Shown here: piece after piece, positions 33,914 through 41,837 of the stretch | How the letters are laid out: each line of letters begins with the position of its first letter | Position numbering within the stretch: position 1 is the stretch's first letter | Source of the DNA: Bradyrhizobium liaoningense | GTDB taxonomy: Bacteria; Pseudomonadota; Alphaproteobacteria; Rhizobiales; Xanthobacteraceae | NCBI RefSeq assembly: GCF_018130785.1 | Contig: NZ_JAFCJT010000007.1 | Location: 62,001 to 126,000, forward strand | Reading direction: 5' to 3' | DNA length: 64,000 bases | Position numbers and translations under genes: made by a program | The notes under the pieces: model-generated | The model's input: the letters and a program-made list of their open reading frames with translations, nothing else | The model's database searches: none | What the model was told of the DNA's origin: nothing

Positions 33914-34913
33914 CGGCCTCGCCTCCGGCGCGCCGCGATCTTCGCGCGCGCCGCTGCTGGCGACCTGGGTGCGGGAATCCGGCGTCGGCATTCTCGCCAG
34001 CATCGCCTGGATCGCCTTCGGTCTTTCCTGCCTGTGGTGGGAGGACGTCGGCGACTGGTCGCGCACGCATTCGCTCGGCATTGCCGCGTTCATCGTCGCT
34101 GCGATCGCCCTGTTCGGAACCGTCGGCGCCGATTATCTGGGCACTGCGGGCAAGGCCTTGCGCCAGCGCGCGTCCTGGCTGGTGGCGCTCGGGGCATTCC
34201 TGACGGTGTGGGAGGTTGCCACCGCAAAGTTTGCGTGGCTGCCGCTGCCGTTCTTCCCGCCGCCGCAGTCGATCATCGAGGTCTATACGGACGATTTGCC
34301 AAAACTGCTCGACAGCGTCTTCGCCTCGGTCAAGCTCCAGCTCGGCGGCTACCTGATCGGCGCCACGGTCGGTTTCCTCACTGGCGTCTCCATCGGCTGG
34401 TCGCGCGCGGTCGGCTATTGGGTGCATCCGGTGCTGCGCTTCATCGGCCCGCTGCCAGCGACCGCCTGGCTGCCGATCGCCTTCTTCACGTTCCCTTCGA
34501 GCTGGAGCGCCTCGACCTTCCTGATCGCGCTGGCGACCGGCTTTCCGGTCACCGTGCTGACCTGGTCGGGTGTCGCGAGCGTCAGCAACGCCTATTACGA
34601 CGTCGCGCGCACGCTCGGGGCAAAGCCGTCCTTCCTGGTGCTGAAGGTCGCGATCCCCGCGGCACTCCCGCACGTCTTCGTCGGCCTGTTCATGGGCCTC
34701 GGCTCGTCCTTCGCCGTGCTCGTCGTCGCCGAGATGATCGGCGTCAAGGCCGGGCTCGGCTGGTATCTGCAATGGGCGCAGGGCTGGGCCGCCTACGCCA
34801 ACATGTATGCGGCGCTGATCGTGATGTCGCTGCTGTGCTCAGGCGCCATCACGCTGCTGTTCGCGATCCGCGACCGCCTGCTGGTCTGGCAGAAGGGGAC
34901 CGTGAAATGGTAG
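33891..34913 (+). CDS. ssuC: ABC transporter permease (SsuC/TauC-like) with N-terminal extension
   Basis: 340-residue permease, longer than the usual 250-280. The first 95 residues add two hydrophobic spans (GILASIAWIAFGLSCLWW, LGIAAFIVAAIALFGTVG). The core carries LPFFPPPQSIIEVY, RFIGPLPATAWLPIAF and the EAA loop NAYYDVARTLGAKPSFLVLKVAIPAALP. It starts 23 nt inside the binding-protein gene, so coupling is tight. Partner of the ATPase that follows. Confidence 0.92.
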   Translation: MSTYSLSDGLASGAPRSSRAPLLATWVRESGVGILASIAWIAFGLSCLWWEDVGDWSRTHSLGIAAFIVAAIALFGTVGADYLGTAGKALRQRASWLVALGAFLTVWEVATAKFAWLPLPFFPPPQSIIEVYTDDLPKLLDSVFASVKLQLGGYLIGATVGFLTGVSIGWSRAVGYWVHPVLRFIGPLPATAWLPIAFFTFPSSWSASTFLIALATGFPVTVLTWSGVASVSNAYYDVARTLGAKPSFLVLKVAIPAALPHVFVGLFMGLGSSFAVLVVAEMIGVKAGLGWYLQWAQGWAAYANMYAALIVMSLLCSGAITLLFAIRDRLLVWQKGTVKW

Positions 34914-35704
34914 CCGCCGCACTGGCCGAGATTGCCGCTCCGCCGGCCGCGGGCGCCGCGCTCGCCATCGAGCAGGTGAGCCACGCCTTCGACATCGATG
35001 GCGCTGAACTGCCTGTTCTCAGCGACGTCAGCATCTCCGTGGAGCCGGGCGAGTTCGTGGCGCTACTCGGCCCCTCCGGCTGTGGCAAGTCCACGCTCTT
35101 GCGGCTCGTCGCCGGTCTCGACAAGCCCAAGGCTGGAGCGTTGCGCGAGGACGAGGCGCGCATCACCCGGCCGCATCCCTCGCGCGTGGTCGTGTTCCAG
35201 GATCCGACCCTGTTTCCCTGGCGGTCGGTCTGGGACAACGTCGCCCTGGGCCTCGAGGCCCAGGGCATTCTCAGGAGTCAGCGTCAGCGTGTGGATGATG
35301 CGCTCGATCTGGTTGGGCTCGCGTCGTTCCGCAACGCCTACCCACACCAGCTCTCCGGCGGCATGGCGCAGCGCGTCGCGCTGGCGCGAGCGTTGGTCAA
35401 CGATCCCAAGATCCTGATCCTCGACGAGCCACTGGGCAAACTGGACTCGCTGACCCGCATCACCATGCAGGCCGAGCTCGTCTCGCTCTGGCAGCGCAAG
35501 GGCTTTACGACGCTGCTGGTGACGCACGACGCCGAGGAGGCGCTGGTGCTCGCCAACCGCGTCATCGTGTTCAGCGATCGACCCGCGCGCGTGAAGGCTG
35601 ACATCCGTGTCGACCGGCCCTATCCGCGCCATCGCGGCGATCCGTATCTTGCGGATTTGCGCCGTCAGATCCTGGGTCTCCTGGGGTTAGACGCCACATG
35701 GTAA
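34907..35704 (+). CDS. ssuB: ABC transporter ATPase (SsuB/TauB-like)
   Basis: 265 residues. Walker A LLGPSGCGKSTLLRLVAGL, Q-loop VVFQDPTLFPWRS, signature LSGGMAQRVALARAL, Walker B KILILDEPLGKLD, H-loop LLVTHDAEEAL. Start ATG at 34907 overlaps the permease stop by 7 nt. A longer open frame through the permease gene in this register is a shadow. Powers the importer encoded by the two preceding genes. Confidence 0.94.
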   Translation: MVAAALAEIAAPPAAGAALAIEQVSHAFDIDGAELPVLSDVSISVEPGEFVALLGPSGCGKSTLLRLVAGLDKPKAGALREDEARITRPHPSRVVVFQDPTLFPWRSVWDNVALGLEAQGILRSQRQRVDDALDLVGLASFRNAYPHQLSGGMAQRVALARALVNDPKILILDEPLGKLDSLTRITMQAELVSLWQRKGFTTLLVTHDAEEALVLANRVIVFSDRPARVKADIRVDRPYPRHRGDPYLADLRRQILGLLGLDATW

Positions 35705-36960
35705 CGTCCGTAGCCAAGGGCCGGGCGGCCCATAGCGAGCCCGACTACATTGCGCGCGCCGAGGCGTTGGCCGAAGGCTTTGCCGCGCGCGCGGCGGAGC
35801 ATGATCGCACCGGCAGCTTCGCCTTCGAGAATTTTCGCGAGCTGTCCGAGGCGGGCCTGCTGTCGCTGACGGTGCCGGCGGTCCATGGCGGAGCCGGCGC
35901 GGGCGCAAGATACACCGCGCGGGTCATCGGCATCATCGGCAAGGCCGATCCGTCGACTGCGCTGGTGCTGGCGATGCACTACATCAATCATCTGGTGATG
36001 GGGCGGAGCCCGACCTGGCCGGCGAGGCTGGCACGCAAGCTTGCGCGCGAGAGCGTCGAGGGCGTCGCGCTCGTCAACGCGCTCCGGGTCGAGCCCGAGC
36101 TCGGCTCGCCCGCGCGCGGCGGCCTGCCGGCGACGATCGCGCGCCGCACCGAGACCGGCTGGCGCCTCACCGGTCACAAGATCTATTCGACGGGATCGCC
36201 GATCCTGAAATGGTATCTGGTCTGGGCCCGGACCGACGAAGCCGAGCCGCGCGTCGGGCAGTTCCTGGTGCCGGCGGGACTGCCGGGCACGCGCATCGTC
36301 GAGACCTGGGATCATCACGGCCTGCGCGCCACCGGCAGCCACGACGTCATCTTCGACGACGTCGTGATCCCCCTCGATGCCGAGGTCGATGTCCGCAAGC
36401 CCCAGGAGTGGCGCGCCCCCGATGTTGCGCAAGCGACCGTCCACACGGTGTTCGTCGCTGCGATTTATGATGGCGTCGCCCGTGCCGCGCGCGACTGGTT
36501 CGTCTCGTTCCTGAAGCAGCGCGTTCCCGCCAGCCTCGGCGCGCCGCTTGCGACCTTGCCACGCGCGCAGGAGATCCTCGGTGCCATCGAGGCCAGGCTC
36601 GCAGTCAATGCGCGGCTGATCGAGACATTCGCCCGCGACTTCGACGACGGCGTCGATCTCTCGACCGGCGAGTCCAACGTCATCAAGCTGACGGTGACCA
36701 ACAACGCCGTCGCCGTGGTCGAGGATGCGCTGTCGCTGACCGGCAATCACGGCCTGTCCCGCACCAATCCGCTGGAGCGGCATTATCGCGATGTCTTGTG
36801 CGGGCGCGTGCACACGCCGCAGGACGATGCCACGCGCTCCGGCCTCGGCCGCGCCGCATTGGGCTCTAGCTTTTCAGGAAACAAACAGGGAGACGATCAT
36901 GTCGATCGAGTTCATCGGCTTCATCAGCAACAACAATTCGTCCGAGACCGTCGTTCGTGA
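35698..36960 (+). CDS. Acyl-CoA dehydrogenase-fold flavoprotein (SfnB/DszC-like)
   Basis: 420 residues of the acyl-CoA dehydrogenase superfamily, in the branch of flavin-dependent monooxygenases and sulfur-acquisition oxidoreductases (SfnB, DszC) rather than true beta-oxidation. WRLTGHKIYSTGSPILKWY, TWDHHGLRATGSHDVIFDD, SLTGNHGLSRTNPLERHYRD. Overlaps the ATPase stop by 7 nt and runs 62 nt into ssuD. The last 20 residues (Gln/His/Arg-rich) look like read-through and may be a late frameshift. Probably frees sulfur from an organosulfur compound with FMNH2 and O2. Confidence 0.88.
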   Translation: MVTSVAKGRAAHSEPDYIARAEALAEGFAARAAEHDRTGSFAFENFRELSEAGLLSLTVPAVHGGAGAGARYTARVIGIIGKADPSTALVLAMHYINHLVMGRSPTWPARLARKLARESVEGVALVNALRVEPELGSPARGGLPATIARRTETGWRLTGHKIYSTGSPILKWYLVWARTDEAEPRVGQFLVPAGLPGTRIVETWDHHGLRATGSHDVIFDDVVIPLDAEVDVRKPQEWRAPDVAQATVHTVFVAAIYDGVARAARDWFVSFLKQRVPASLGAPLATLPRAQEILGAIEARLAVNARLIETFARDFDDGVDLSTGESNVIKLTVTNNAVAVVEDALSLTGNHGLSRTNPLERHYRDVLCGRVHTPQDDATRSGLGRAALGSSFSGNKQGDDHVDRVHRLHQQQQFVRDRRS

Positions 36961-37999
36961 CGGGCCGGTCCTCAATCCCACCCACATCGAGACTGTGGCG
37001 AAGGCGCACGAGAATGCCGGCTTCGATCGCGCGCTGCTGGCGTTTCATTCGACGACGCCGGACGCACTGCAAATTGCCCAGCACGTGCTGGGCGTCACCG
37101 ACCGCCTCAACGTGCTGATCGCGCAGCGGCCGGGCTTCACCGCGCCGACGTTGCTGGCGCGCCAGTTCGCCGTGCTCGACCAGTTTTCGCGCGGCAGGGT
37201 CGCGCTGCATGTCATCACCGGCGGCAATGCGACCGAGCTTCGGCAGGACGGCAACACGCTCGACGACAAGGACGAGCGTTATGCCCGCACCTCCGAGTTT
37301 CTCGACGTCCTCAAGCTGGAATGGACCAGCGACAAGCCGTTCACCTACAAGGGCAGGTACTACCAGGTCGAGAACGCGTTCTCGCAGGTGAAGCCGTATC
37401 GTCCCGAGGGCATCCGGATCTATTTCGGCGGCGCTTCGGATGCGGCGATCGAGGTCGCCGGCAAGCATGCCGACACCTTTGCGCTGTGGGGCGAATCCTA
37501 CGCGCAGGTGCGCGACGTCACCTCCCGCGTCCACAACGCGGCGGTTCGTCAGGGACGGCCGACGCCGCGCTTCAGCCTCTCGGTGCGGCCGATCATTGCC
37601 CCGACCGAGAAGCAGGCCTGGGAGAAGGCCGAAGAGATTCTGGCGCGCGCCACCGCGCTCCAGGACAAGACCGGCTACCGCAAACCCGCCGACGGCCACG
37701 CCACGGCCGGCGCGCGGCGCCTGCTCGCGCTTGCCGACCAGGGCAGCCGCATCGACAAGCGGCTCTGGACCGAGATCGCGAAGCTCACCGGCGCCAACAG
37801 CAACACCACCGCGCTGGTCGGCACGCCCGAGCAGGTCGCCGAAGTCTTCGGCGACTATTACGACCTCGGCATCAGCCACTTCCTGATCCGCGGCTTCGAT
37901 CCGCTGACCGATGCCATCGAATATGGCCGCGCGCTGATCCCGCTGACACGCGAGCTCATCGCCAAGCGTCGGGCCGTTCGCGGCGAGGCGGCGGAATGA
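36899..37999 (+). CDS. ssuD: FMNH2-dependent alkanesulfonate monooxygenase (SsuD)
   Basis: Bacterial luciferase-like (LLM) monooxygenase of 366 residues, cleaving alkanesulfonates to sulfite and aldehyde. IEFIGFISNNNSSE at the start, GFDRALLAFHSTTPDALQIAQH, LLARQFAVLDQFSRGRVALH, and SDKPFTYKGRYYQVENAFS. ATG at 36899 has the ribosome site ACAGGGAGACG. No NADPH:FMN reductase (SsuE) is nearby. Its stop overlaps the next ATG (ATGA). Confidence 0.92.
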   Translation: MSIEFIGFISNNNSSETVVRDGPVLNPTHIETVAKAHENAGFDRALLAFHSTTPDALQIAQHVLGVTDRLNVLIAQRPGFTAPTLLARQFAVLDQFSRGRVALHVITGGNATELRQDGNTLDDKDERYARTSEFLDVLKLEWTSDKPFTYKGRYYQVENAFSQVKPYRPEGIRIYFGGASDAAIEVAGKHADTFALWGESYAQVRDVTSRVHNAAVRQGRPTPRFSLSVRPIIAPTEKQAWEKAEEILARATALQDKTGYRKPADGHATAGARRLLALADQGSRIDKRLWTEIAKLTGANSNTTALVGTPEQVAEVFGDYYDLGISHFLIRGFDPLTDAIEYGRALIPLTRELIAKRRAVRGEAAE

Positions 38000-38934
38000 T
38001 CCGCCTCGTGCTGGCCGGCGCGCTGCTGTTCGCCTCGTTCGAGCTGGCGGCGGCGCAAACCACTTTGCGTGTCGGCGACCAGAAAGGCAATTCGCAGGCC
38101 GTGATGGAAGCGGCAGGCGTGCTCAAGGACGTGCCGTACAAGATCGAGTGGAAGGAGTTTCCGGCAGCAGCCCCGCTGCTCGAGGCGCTCAGCGCCGGCG
38201 CGATCGAGACCGGGCTCGTGGGCGATGCGCCGTTCACCTTCGCCGCCGCCTCCGGCGCGCCGGTGAAGGCGATCGCCGCGATCCGGCAGACGCGCGAGGG
38301 GCTCGCCATCCTCGTGCCCGAGAATTCGACGATCAAGACGTTCGCCGATCTGCGCGGCAAGAAGATTGCAACCGGCCGCGGCTCGATCGGTCATCAATTG
38401 ATCCTCGCTGCGCTCGAGAAGAACGGCTGGAGCGCAAGTGATGTGCAGATCGCGTTCCTGGCGCCGTCTGACGCCAAGATCGCCTACACGCAAGGGTCGG
38501 TCGATGCGTGGTCGACGTGGGAGCCATATGTCAGCCAGGAAGAGGTGCTGTTCAAATCGCGCCGCATCATCAACTCGGAGGGCCTGACGCCGGGGCTGAG
38601 CTTCCAGGTCGCACGGCCCGACGCCATCCGCGACAAGCGCGCGGAGCTGACCGATTTCATCCGGCGCCTCACCGCGGCGCGGGCGTGGTCGCTGAACAAC
38701 GTCGACAGCTATGCTGCGACCTGGGGCAGACTGATGAACATCCCGACCGCTGTGCCGCAGAACTGGCTGTCGCGCGCAAAAATCCGCATCGTATCGATCG
38801 ACGACGGCGTGGTCGCGGACGAGCAGAGCACGATCGACCTCTATTTCCACTGGGCCCTGATCAAGCAGAAGCTCGATGCGGCCGAGATCGTGGATCGGTC
38901 TTTTACCGATGCGATCGCAAAGGCGGGGCTTTAG
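37996..38934 (+). CDS. Sulfonate ABC binding protein (SsuA-like, copy 2)
   Basis: 312-residue periplasmic protein, signal peptide to about 20 (FELAAAQ). TTLRVGDQKGNSQAVMEAAG, DVPYKIEWKEFPAAAPLLEA, and GSVDAWSTWEPYV line up closely with the divergent protein at 31353-32333. It starts in the ssuD stop (ATGA). With the Tat-type receptor this makes three binding proteins for one permease/ATPase pair, so the importer may accept different sulfonates through alternative receptors (inference). Confidence 0.9.
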   Translation: MIRLVLAGALLFASFELAAAQTTLRVGDQKGNSQAVMEAAGVLKDVPYKIEWKEFPAAAPLLEALSAGAIETGLVGDAPFTFAAASGAPVKAIAAIRQTREGLAILVPENSTIKTFADLRGKKIATGRGSIGHQLILAALEKNGWSASDVQIAFLAPSDAKIAYTQGSVDAWSTWEPYVSQEEVLFKSRRIINSEGLTPGLSFQVARPDAIRDKRAELTDFIRRLTAARAWSLNNVDSYAATWGRLMNIPTAVPQNWLSRAKIRIVSIDDGVVADEQSTIDLYFHWALIKQKLDAAEIVDRSFTDAIAKAGL

Positions 38935-38946
38935 CCTCTCTCTTGT

Positions 38947-38987
38947 CCCGGACGCGGCGCACCACTACGTGATGCGCCGCGTCCGGG
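38947..38987. terminator. Hairpin after the sulfonate operon
   Basis: Perfect 14-bp stem CCCGGACGCGGCGC (38947-38960) / GCGCCGCGTCCGGG (38974-38987), 13-nt loop, 12 nt past the last sulfonate gene. No T-tract, so it may be a repeat element or Rho-related end structure rather than a classical terminator. Confidence 0.55.
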
Positions 38988-39177
38988 GCACGAGATCTCA
39001 CGTGATCTCAAGCGTCCGTGAGATGAGAAGGACACTTTCCACGCGATGGCTCTTCGCGAAACGTTCTTCTGCATTCTTCGCTCCCGACAACATCCCCATT
39101 GCTATTTGCACGGCCTCCCTTGCGGCACGCCGCACTCCGTCAAAAATCAGACAGACGACCACATCGGGAGACCGGCC

Positions 39178-40023
39178 ATGGGCCTGCAAGAAACAAAAAT
39201 CGAATCGCTTCCCTTCGTCACAGCTGAACTCAACTATCTCGCACCAACATCCGGCAAGCCGCGCACCTATGCTTTCGATCCGCCGCCGGGCGAGCCCAAG
39301 AGCACGTCGTTGCCAGAGCCGCATCAGGTCCCCATCTTCGATGCGCGCCTGATCGCGGGCAATTTCTCGCTCGATCGAGAGGGCTTTGCGCTGGTGCGCC
39401 ATCCGACCCAGGTGAAGGACTTCTACAACGACGAGGAAATCCGCACCGTCTACTATCCCGCCGTCGAGGCGTTCCTGCGCGCGACGCTGAAGGCCGACCG
39501 GGTCGTCATCTTCGATCATACCGTGCGCAGACGTGTCGAGGGTGCCCCGGACATTCGCGATGGTGGCCCGCGTCAGCCTGCGACGCGCGTTCATGTCGAC
39601 CAGACCGCCGTCTCCGGCGCCAACCGCGTGCGCGAGCATCTGCCCGACGAAGCCGATGCGCTTTTGAAGGGGCGTGTGCAGGTGATCAACCTCTGGCGGA
39701 CGATCCGCGGACCGCTGCGGGATTCACCGCTGGCGATGGCTGACGGTACGACGGTCGCGCCCGACGATCTCGTTGCCTCCGATCTGATCTATCCCAATCG
39801 CCGCGGCGAGACCTATTCGGTGAAATACAATCCGAACCACCGTTGGTTCTATTTTCCGGAGATGACGTCGGACGAGGCGCTGCTGCTCAAATGCTATGAT
39901 TCCGCAACCGACGGCCGGACGCGGTTCGGGCCGCATACGGCCTTCGTCGATCCGACCACCCCGGCCGACGCGGCTCCGCGCGAAAGCATCGAGGTCCGCA
40001 CGCTGGTGTTCCATAAACAGTAA
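39178..40023 (+). CDS. CmcJ/NvfI (AsaB)-family oxidoreductase
   Basis: 281 residues resembling the CmcJ/AsaB group of putative hydroxylase/methyltransferases known from fungal and actinobacterial secondary metabolism. Features: LNYLAPTSGKPRTYAFDPPP near the start, GFALVRHPTQVKDFYND, TRVHVDQTAVSG with an HxD pair, INLWRTIRGPLRDSPLA, and FYFPEMTSDEALLLKCYDS. ATG at 39178. It follows the sulfonate genes after a hairpin; whether it belongs to sulfur metabolism is unknown. Confidence 0.82.
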   Translation: MGLQETKIESLPFVTAELNYLAPTSGKPRTYAFDPPPGEPKSTSLPEPHQVPIFDARLIAGNFSLDREGFALVRHPTQVKDFYNDEEIRTVYYPAVEAFLRATLKADRVVIFDHTVRRRVEGAPDIRDGGPRQPATRVHVDQTAVSGANRVREHLPDEADALLKGRVQVINLWRTIRGPLRDSPLAMADGTTVAPDDLVASDLIYPNRRGETYSVKYNPNHRWFYFPEMTSDEALLLKCYDSATDGRTRFGPHTAFVDPTTPADAAPRESIEVRTLVFHKQ

Positions 40024-40036
40024 CAATGTGTGATGG

Positions 40037-40060
40037 CACTGCCGGGCGCGCCCGGCAGTG
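40037..40060. repeat. 24-bp perfect palindrome
   Basis: CACTGCCGGGCG joined directly to CGCCCGGCAGTG, between the CmcJ-like gene and the sigma-EcfG promoter of the small RlpA gene. As RNA it makes a 10-bp stem; no T-tract. Most likely the 3' end hairpin of the upstream gene. Confidence 0.55.
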
Positions 40061-40065
40061 TTCCA

Positions 40066-40091
40066 GGAACTTACCGGAACAAATCGACGTT
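40066..40091 (+). promoter_or_regulatory. Sigma-EcfG-type promoter for the small RlpA gene
   Basis: GGAAC (40066-40070), 17-nt spacer, CGTT (40088-40091): exact general-stress consensus. The GTG start at 40126 lies 34 nt downstream with GGGAGCG between. This also argues against the earlier ATG at 40030, which would precede the promoter. Confidence 0.72.
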
Positions 40092-40125
40092 TGCAGCGCC
40101 GGGCAGGGCAACCGGGAGCGGTGCC

Positions 40126-40440
40126 GTGCAAGCGCAGACGACGCTATTGTTCTGTCTAGCCAGTTTTTCGCTTTCTGCATTTTCTGTCGCGCAAGCCGAA
40201 AGCGGGCTTGCCTCATACTACGGCTACGGAAAGGCCGGTAAGGGCGGCGAGCTGACCTGTGCTCACCGCACGCGTCCGTTCGGCAGCGTGCTGAGGGTGT
40301 CCTATGGCAGCCGCTCGATTCAATGCCGTGTCAACGATCGCGGCCCCTTCATTCGCGGCCGGATCGTCGATCTTTCGGTGCCGGCCGCAAAAGCGCTCGG
40401 CATGATGAGCGCCGGCGTGGTGCGGGTCTCGGTGGAATAG
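40126..40440 (+). CDS. Short exported RlpA-like DPBB protein
   Basis: 104 residues from GTG 40126; signal peptide QAQTTLLFCLASFSLSAFSV, cleavage near AQA. The rest is a minimal double-psi beta-barrel: GLASYYGYGKAGKGGELTC, FGSVLRVSYGSRSIQCRVN, DRGPFIRGRIVDLSVPAAKA. Two cysteines could pair. It lacks a lipobox, unlike the RlpA at 17.3 kb. Placed behind a perfect sigma-EcfG promoter, so it probably alters peptidoglycan under stress (inference). Confidence 0.85.
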   Translation: MQAQTTLLFCLASFSLSAFSVAQAESGLASYYGYGKAGKGGELTCAHRTRPFGSVLRVSYGSRSIQCRVNDRGPFIRGRIVDLSVPAAKALGMMSAGVVRVSVE

Positions 40441-40490
40441 GCCGGCCGTCACGCTATAGTGCCGCCCGAAACAAGGGTGAGGGGGGTGCT

Positions 40491-41660
40491 ATGGCCAGGA
40501 TTCGGGTGGGGCTCGTCGGCTGCGGCTTCGTGTCGGAGCTGCACATGTATGCGTTCCGCCGCGTCTACGGTGTGGATGTCGAGGTCGCGGCGGTCGCGGC
40601 GCGCGGCGACCATGTCGTTGAATTCGCCGGCCGCCACGGGATTCCGAGGGTCTATCGCAGCTTCGCCGAACTGATCGCGGACCGCGAACTCGATGTCATC
40701 GACATCTGCACCCCGCCCAATCTCCATGCCGACATGATCGTCGCCAGCATGCAGGCCGGCAAGCACGTGATCTGCGAAAAGCCGTTCGCCGGCTATTTCG
40801 GCCGTGCAGGCGACGCGCAGCCGATCGGCAAGTGCGTGCCGAAGGCGCTGATGTATGAGCGCGTGCTCGCGGAGATGGACGCGACGCGGGCCGCGATCGA
40901 GCGCACCGGAAAACTCTTCATGTATGCCGAGGACTGGATCTACGCACCGGCCGTGACCAAGATCGCGGAGATACTCAAGGCGACCAAGGACAAGATCCTG
41001 TTCATGAAGGGCGAGGAGAGTCATTCCGGTTCGCACGCCGCGCATGCCGCGCAATGGGCGATGACCGGCGGCGGCTCGCTGATCCGCATGGGCTGCCATC
41101 CGCTCTCGGCCGTGCTTTATCTGAAGCAGGTGGAGGCCAAGGCGCGCGGCGAAACCATCCGCGTCGCCAGCGTCACCGGCGATGTCGGCAACGTCACGGC
41201 AGTCCTGAAGCCCGAGGAGCGCACTTACATCAAGTCCAATCCGGTGGATGTCGAAGATTGGGGCACGCTCACCGCCACCTTTTCCGACGGCACCAAGGCG
41301 ACCGTGTTTTCCGGCGACATGATCATGGGCGGCGTGCGCAACCTGATCGAGACCTACACGAGCGGCGGCTCATTGTTCGCCAACATCACCCCGAACACGC
41401 ATCTGATGAGCTACCAGACGAGCGAGGAGAAGCTCGCTTCGGTCTACATCACCGAGAAGGTCGACCGCAAAACCGGCTGGCAATATGTCTGCCTCGAGGA
41501 GGAGTGGACGCGCGGCTATCTCCAGGAGATCCAGGATTTCATGGAATGCGCCGCGGGCGGCCGGCAGCCGCTGTCGGACCTCGCGCTGGCCTACGAGACG
41601 ATCAAGGTGAACTACGCGGGGTACTGGGCTGCCGAGGAGGGACGGCGGGTGGTGCTGTAG
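40491..41660 (+). CDS. Gfo/Idh/MocA-family oxidoreductase
   Basis: 389 residues; NAD(P)-binding IRVGLVGCGFVSELHMYAFR, VIDICTPPNLHADMIVASMQ, and the catalytic-lysine motif KHVICEKPFAGYF. A substrate-binding alpha/beta domain follows (EESHSGSHAAHAAQW, SLIRMGCHPLSAVLY). Family members oxidise or reduce sugars, inositols and other cyclic polyols; the substrate here is not evident. ATG at 40491 with GAGGGGGGTG upstream. Stands alone, ending before a repeat. Confidence 0.9.
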   Translation: MARIRVGLVGCGFVSELHMYAFRRVYGVDVEVAAVAARGDHVVEFAGRHGIPRVYRSFAELIADRELDVIDICTPPNLHADMIVASMQAGKHVICEKPFAGYFGRAGDAQPIGKCVPKALMYERVLAEMDATRAAIERTGKLFMYAEDWIYAPAVTKIAEILKATKDKILFMKGEESHSGSHAAHAAQWAMTGGGSLIRMGCHPLSAVLYLKQVEAKARGETIRVASVTGDVGNVTAVLKPEERTYIKSNPVDVEDWGTLTATFSDGTKATVFSGDMIMGGVRNLIETYTSGGSLFANITPNTHLMSYQTSEEKLASVYITEKVDRKTGWQYVCLEEEWTRGYLQEIQDFMECAAGGRQPLSDLALAYETIKVNYAGYWAAEEGRRVVL

Positions 41661-41670
41661 GGCCGCAGCT

Positions 41671-41814
41671 CTCTTACCCTCCCCTGGAGGGCCCTGGAGG
41701 GGGAGGGTCGATCGCGCGAAGCGCGAGCGGGGTGGGGTGACAGTCTCTCCATCGCGGCGGCGCCCGAGTGGAGAGATCACCCCACCCCGCTTCACCTCCA
41801 GGGGAGGGTAAGAG
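41671..41814. repeat. 144-bp element with 19-bp terminal inverted repeats
   Basis: Left end CTCTTACCCTCCCCTGGAG (41671-41689) and right end CTCCAGGGGAGGGTAAGAG (41796-41814) are perfect inverted repeats. The middle has GCGCGAAGCGCG and GGGGTGGGGTGA / TCACCCCACCCC, a second nested stem. This layout fits a common Bradyrhizobium intergenic repeat; it is too short to encode a transposase but could be a MITE-like or REP-type unit. Confidence 0.8.
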
Positions 41815-41837
41815 CGGCCCGGCGTGGTTCGCACAGT

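Noticed and set aside
40030..40125. Earlier ATG start of the small RlpA protein
   Set aside because: It would place the start before the sigma-EcfG promoter and put 32 non-signal residues before a normal signal peptide.
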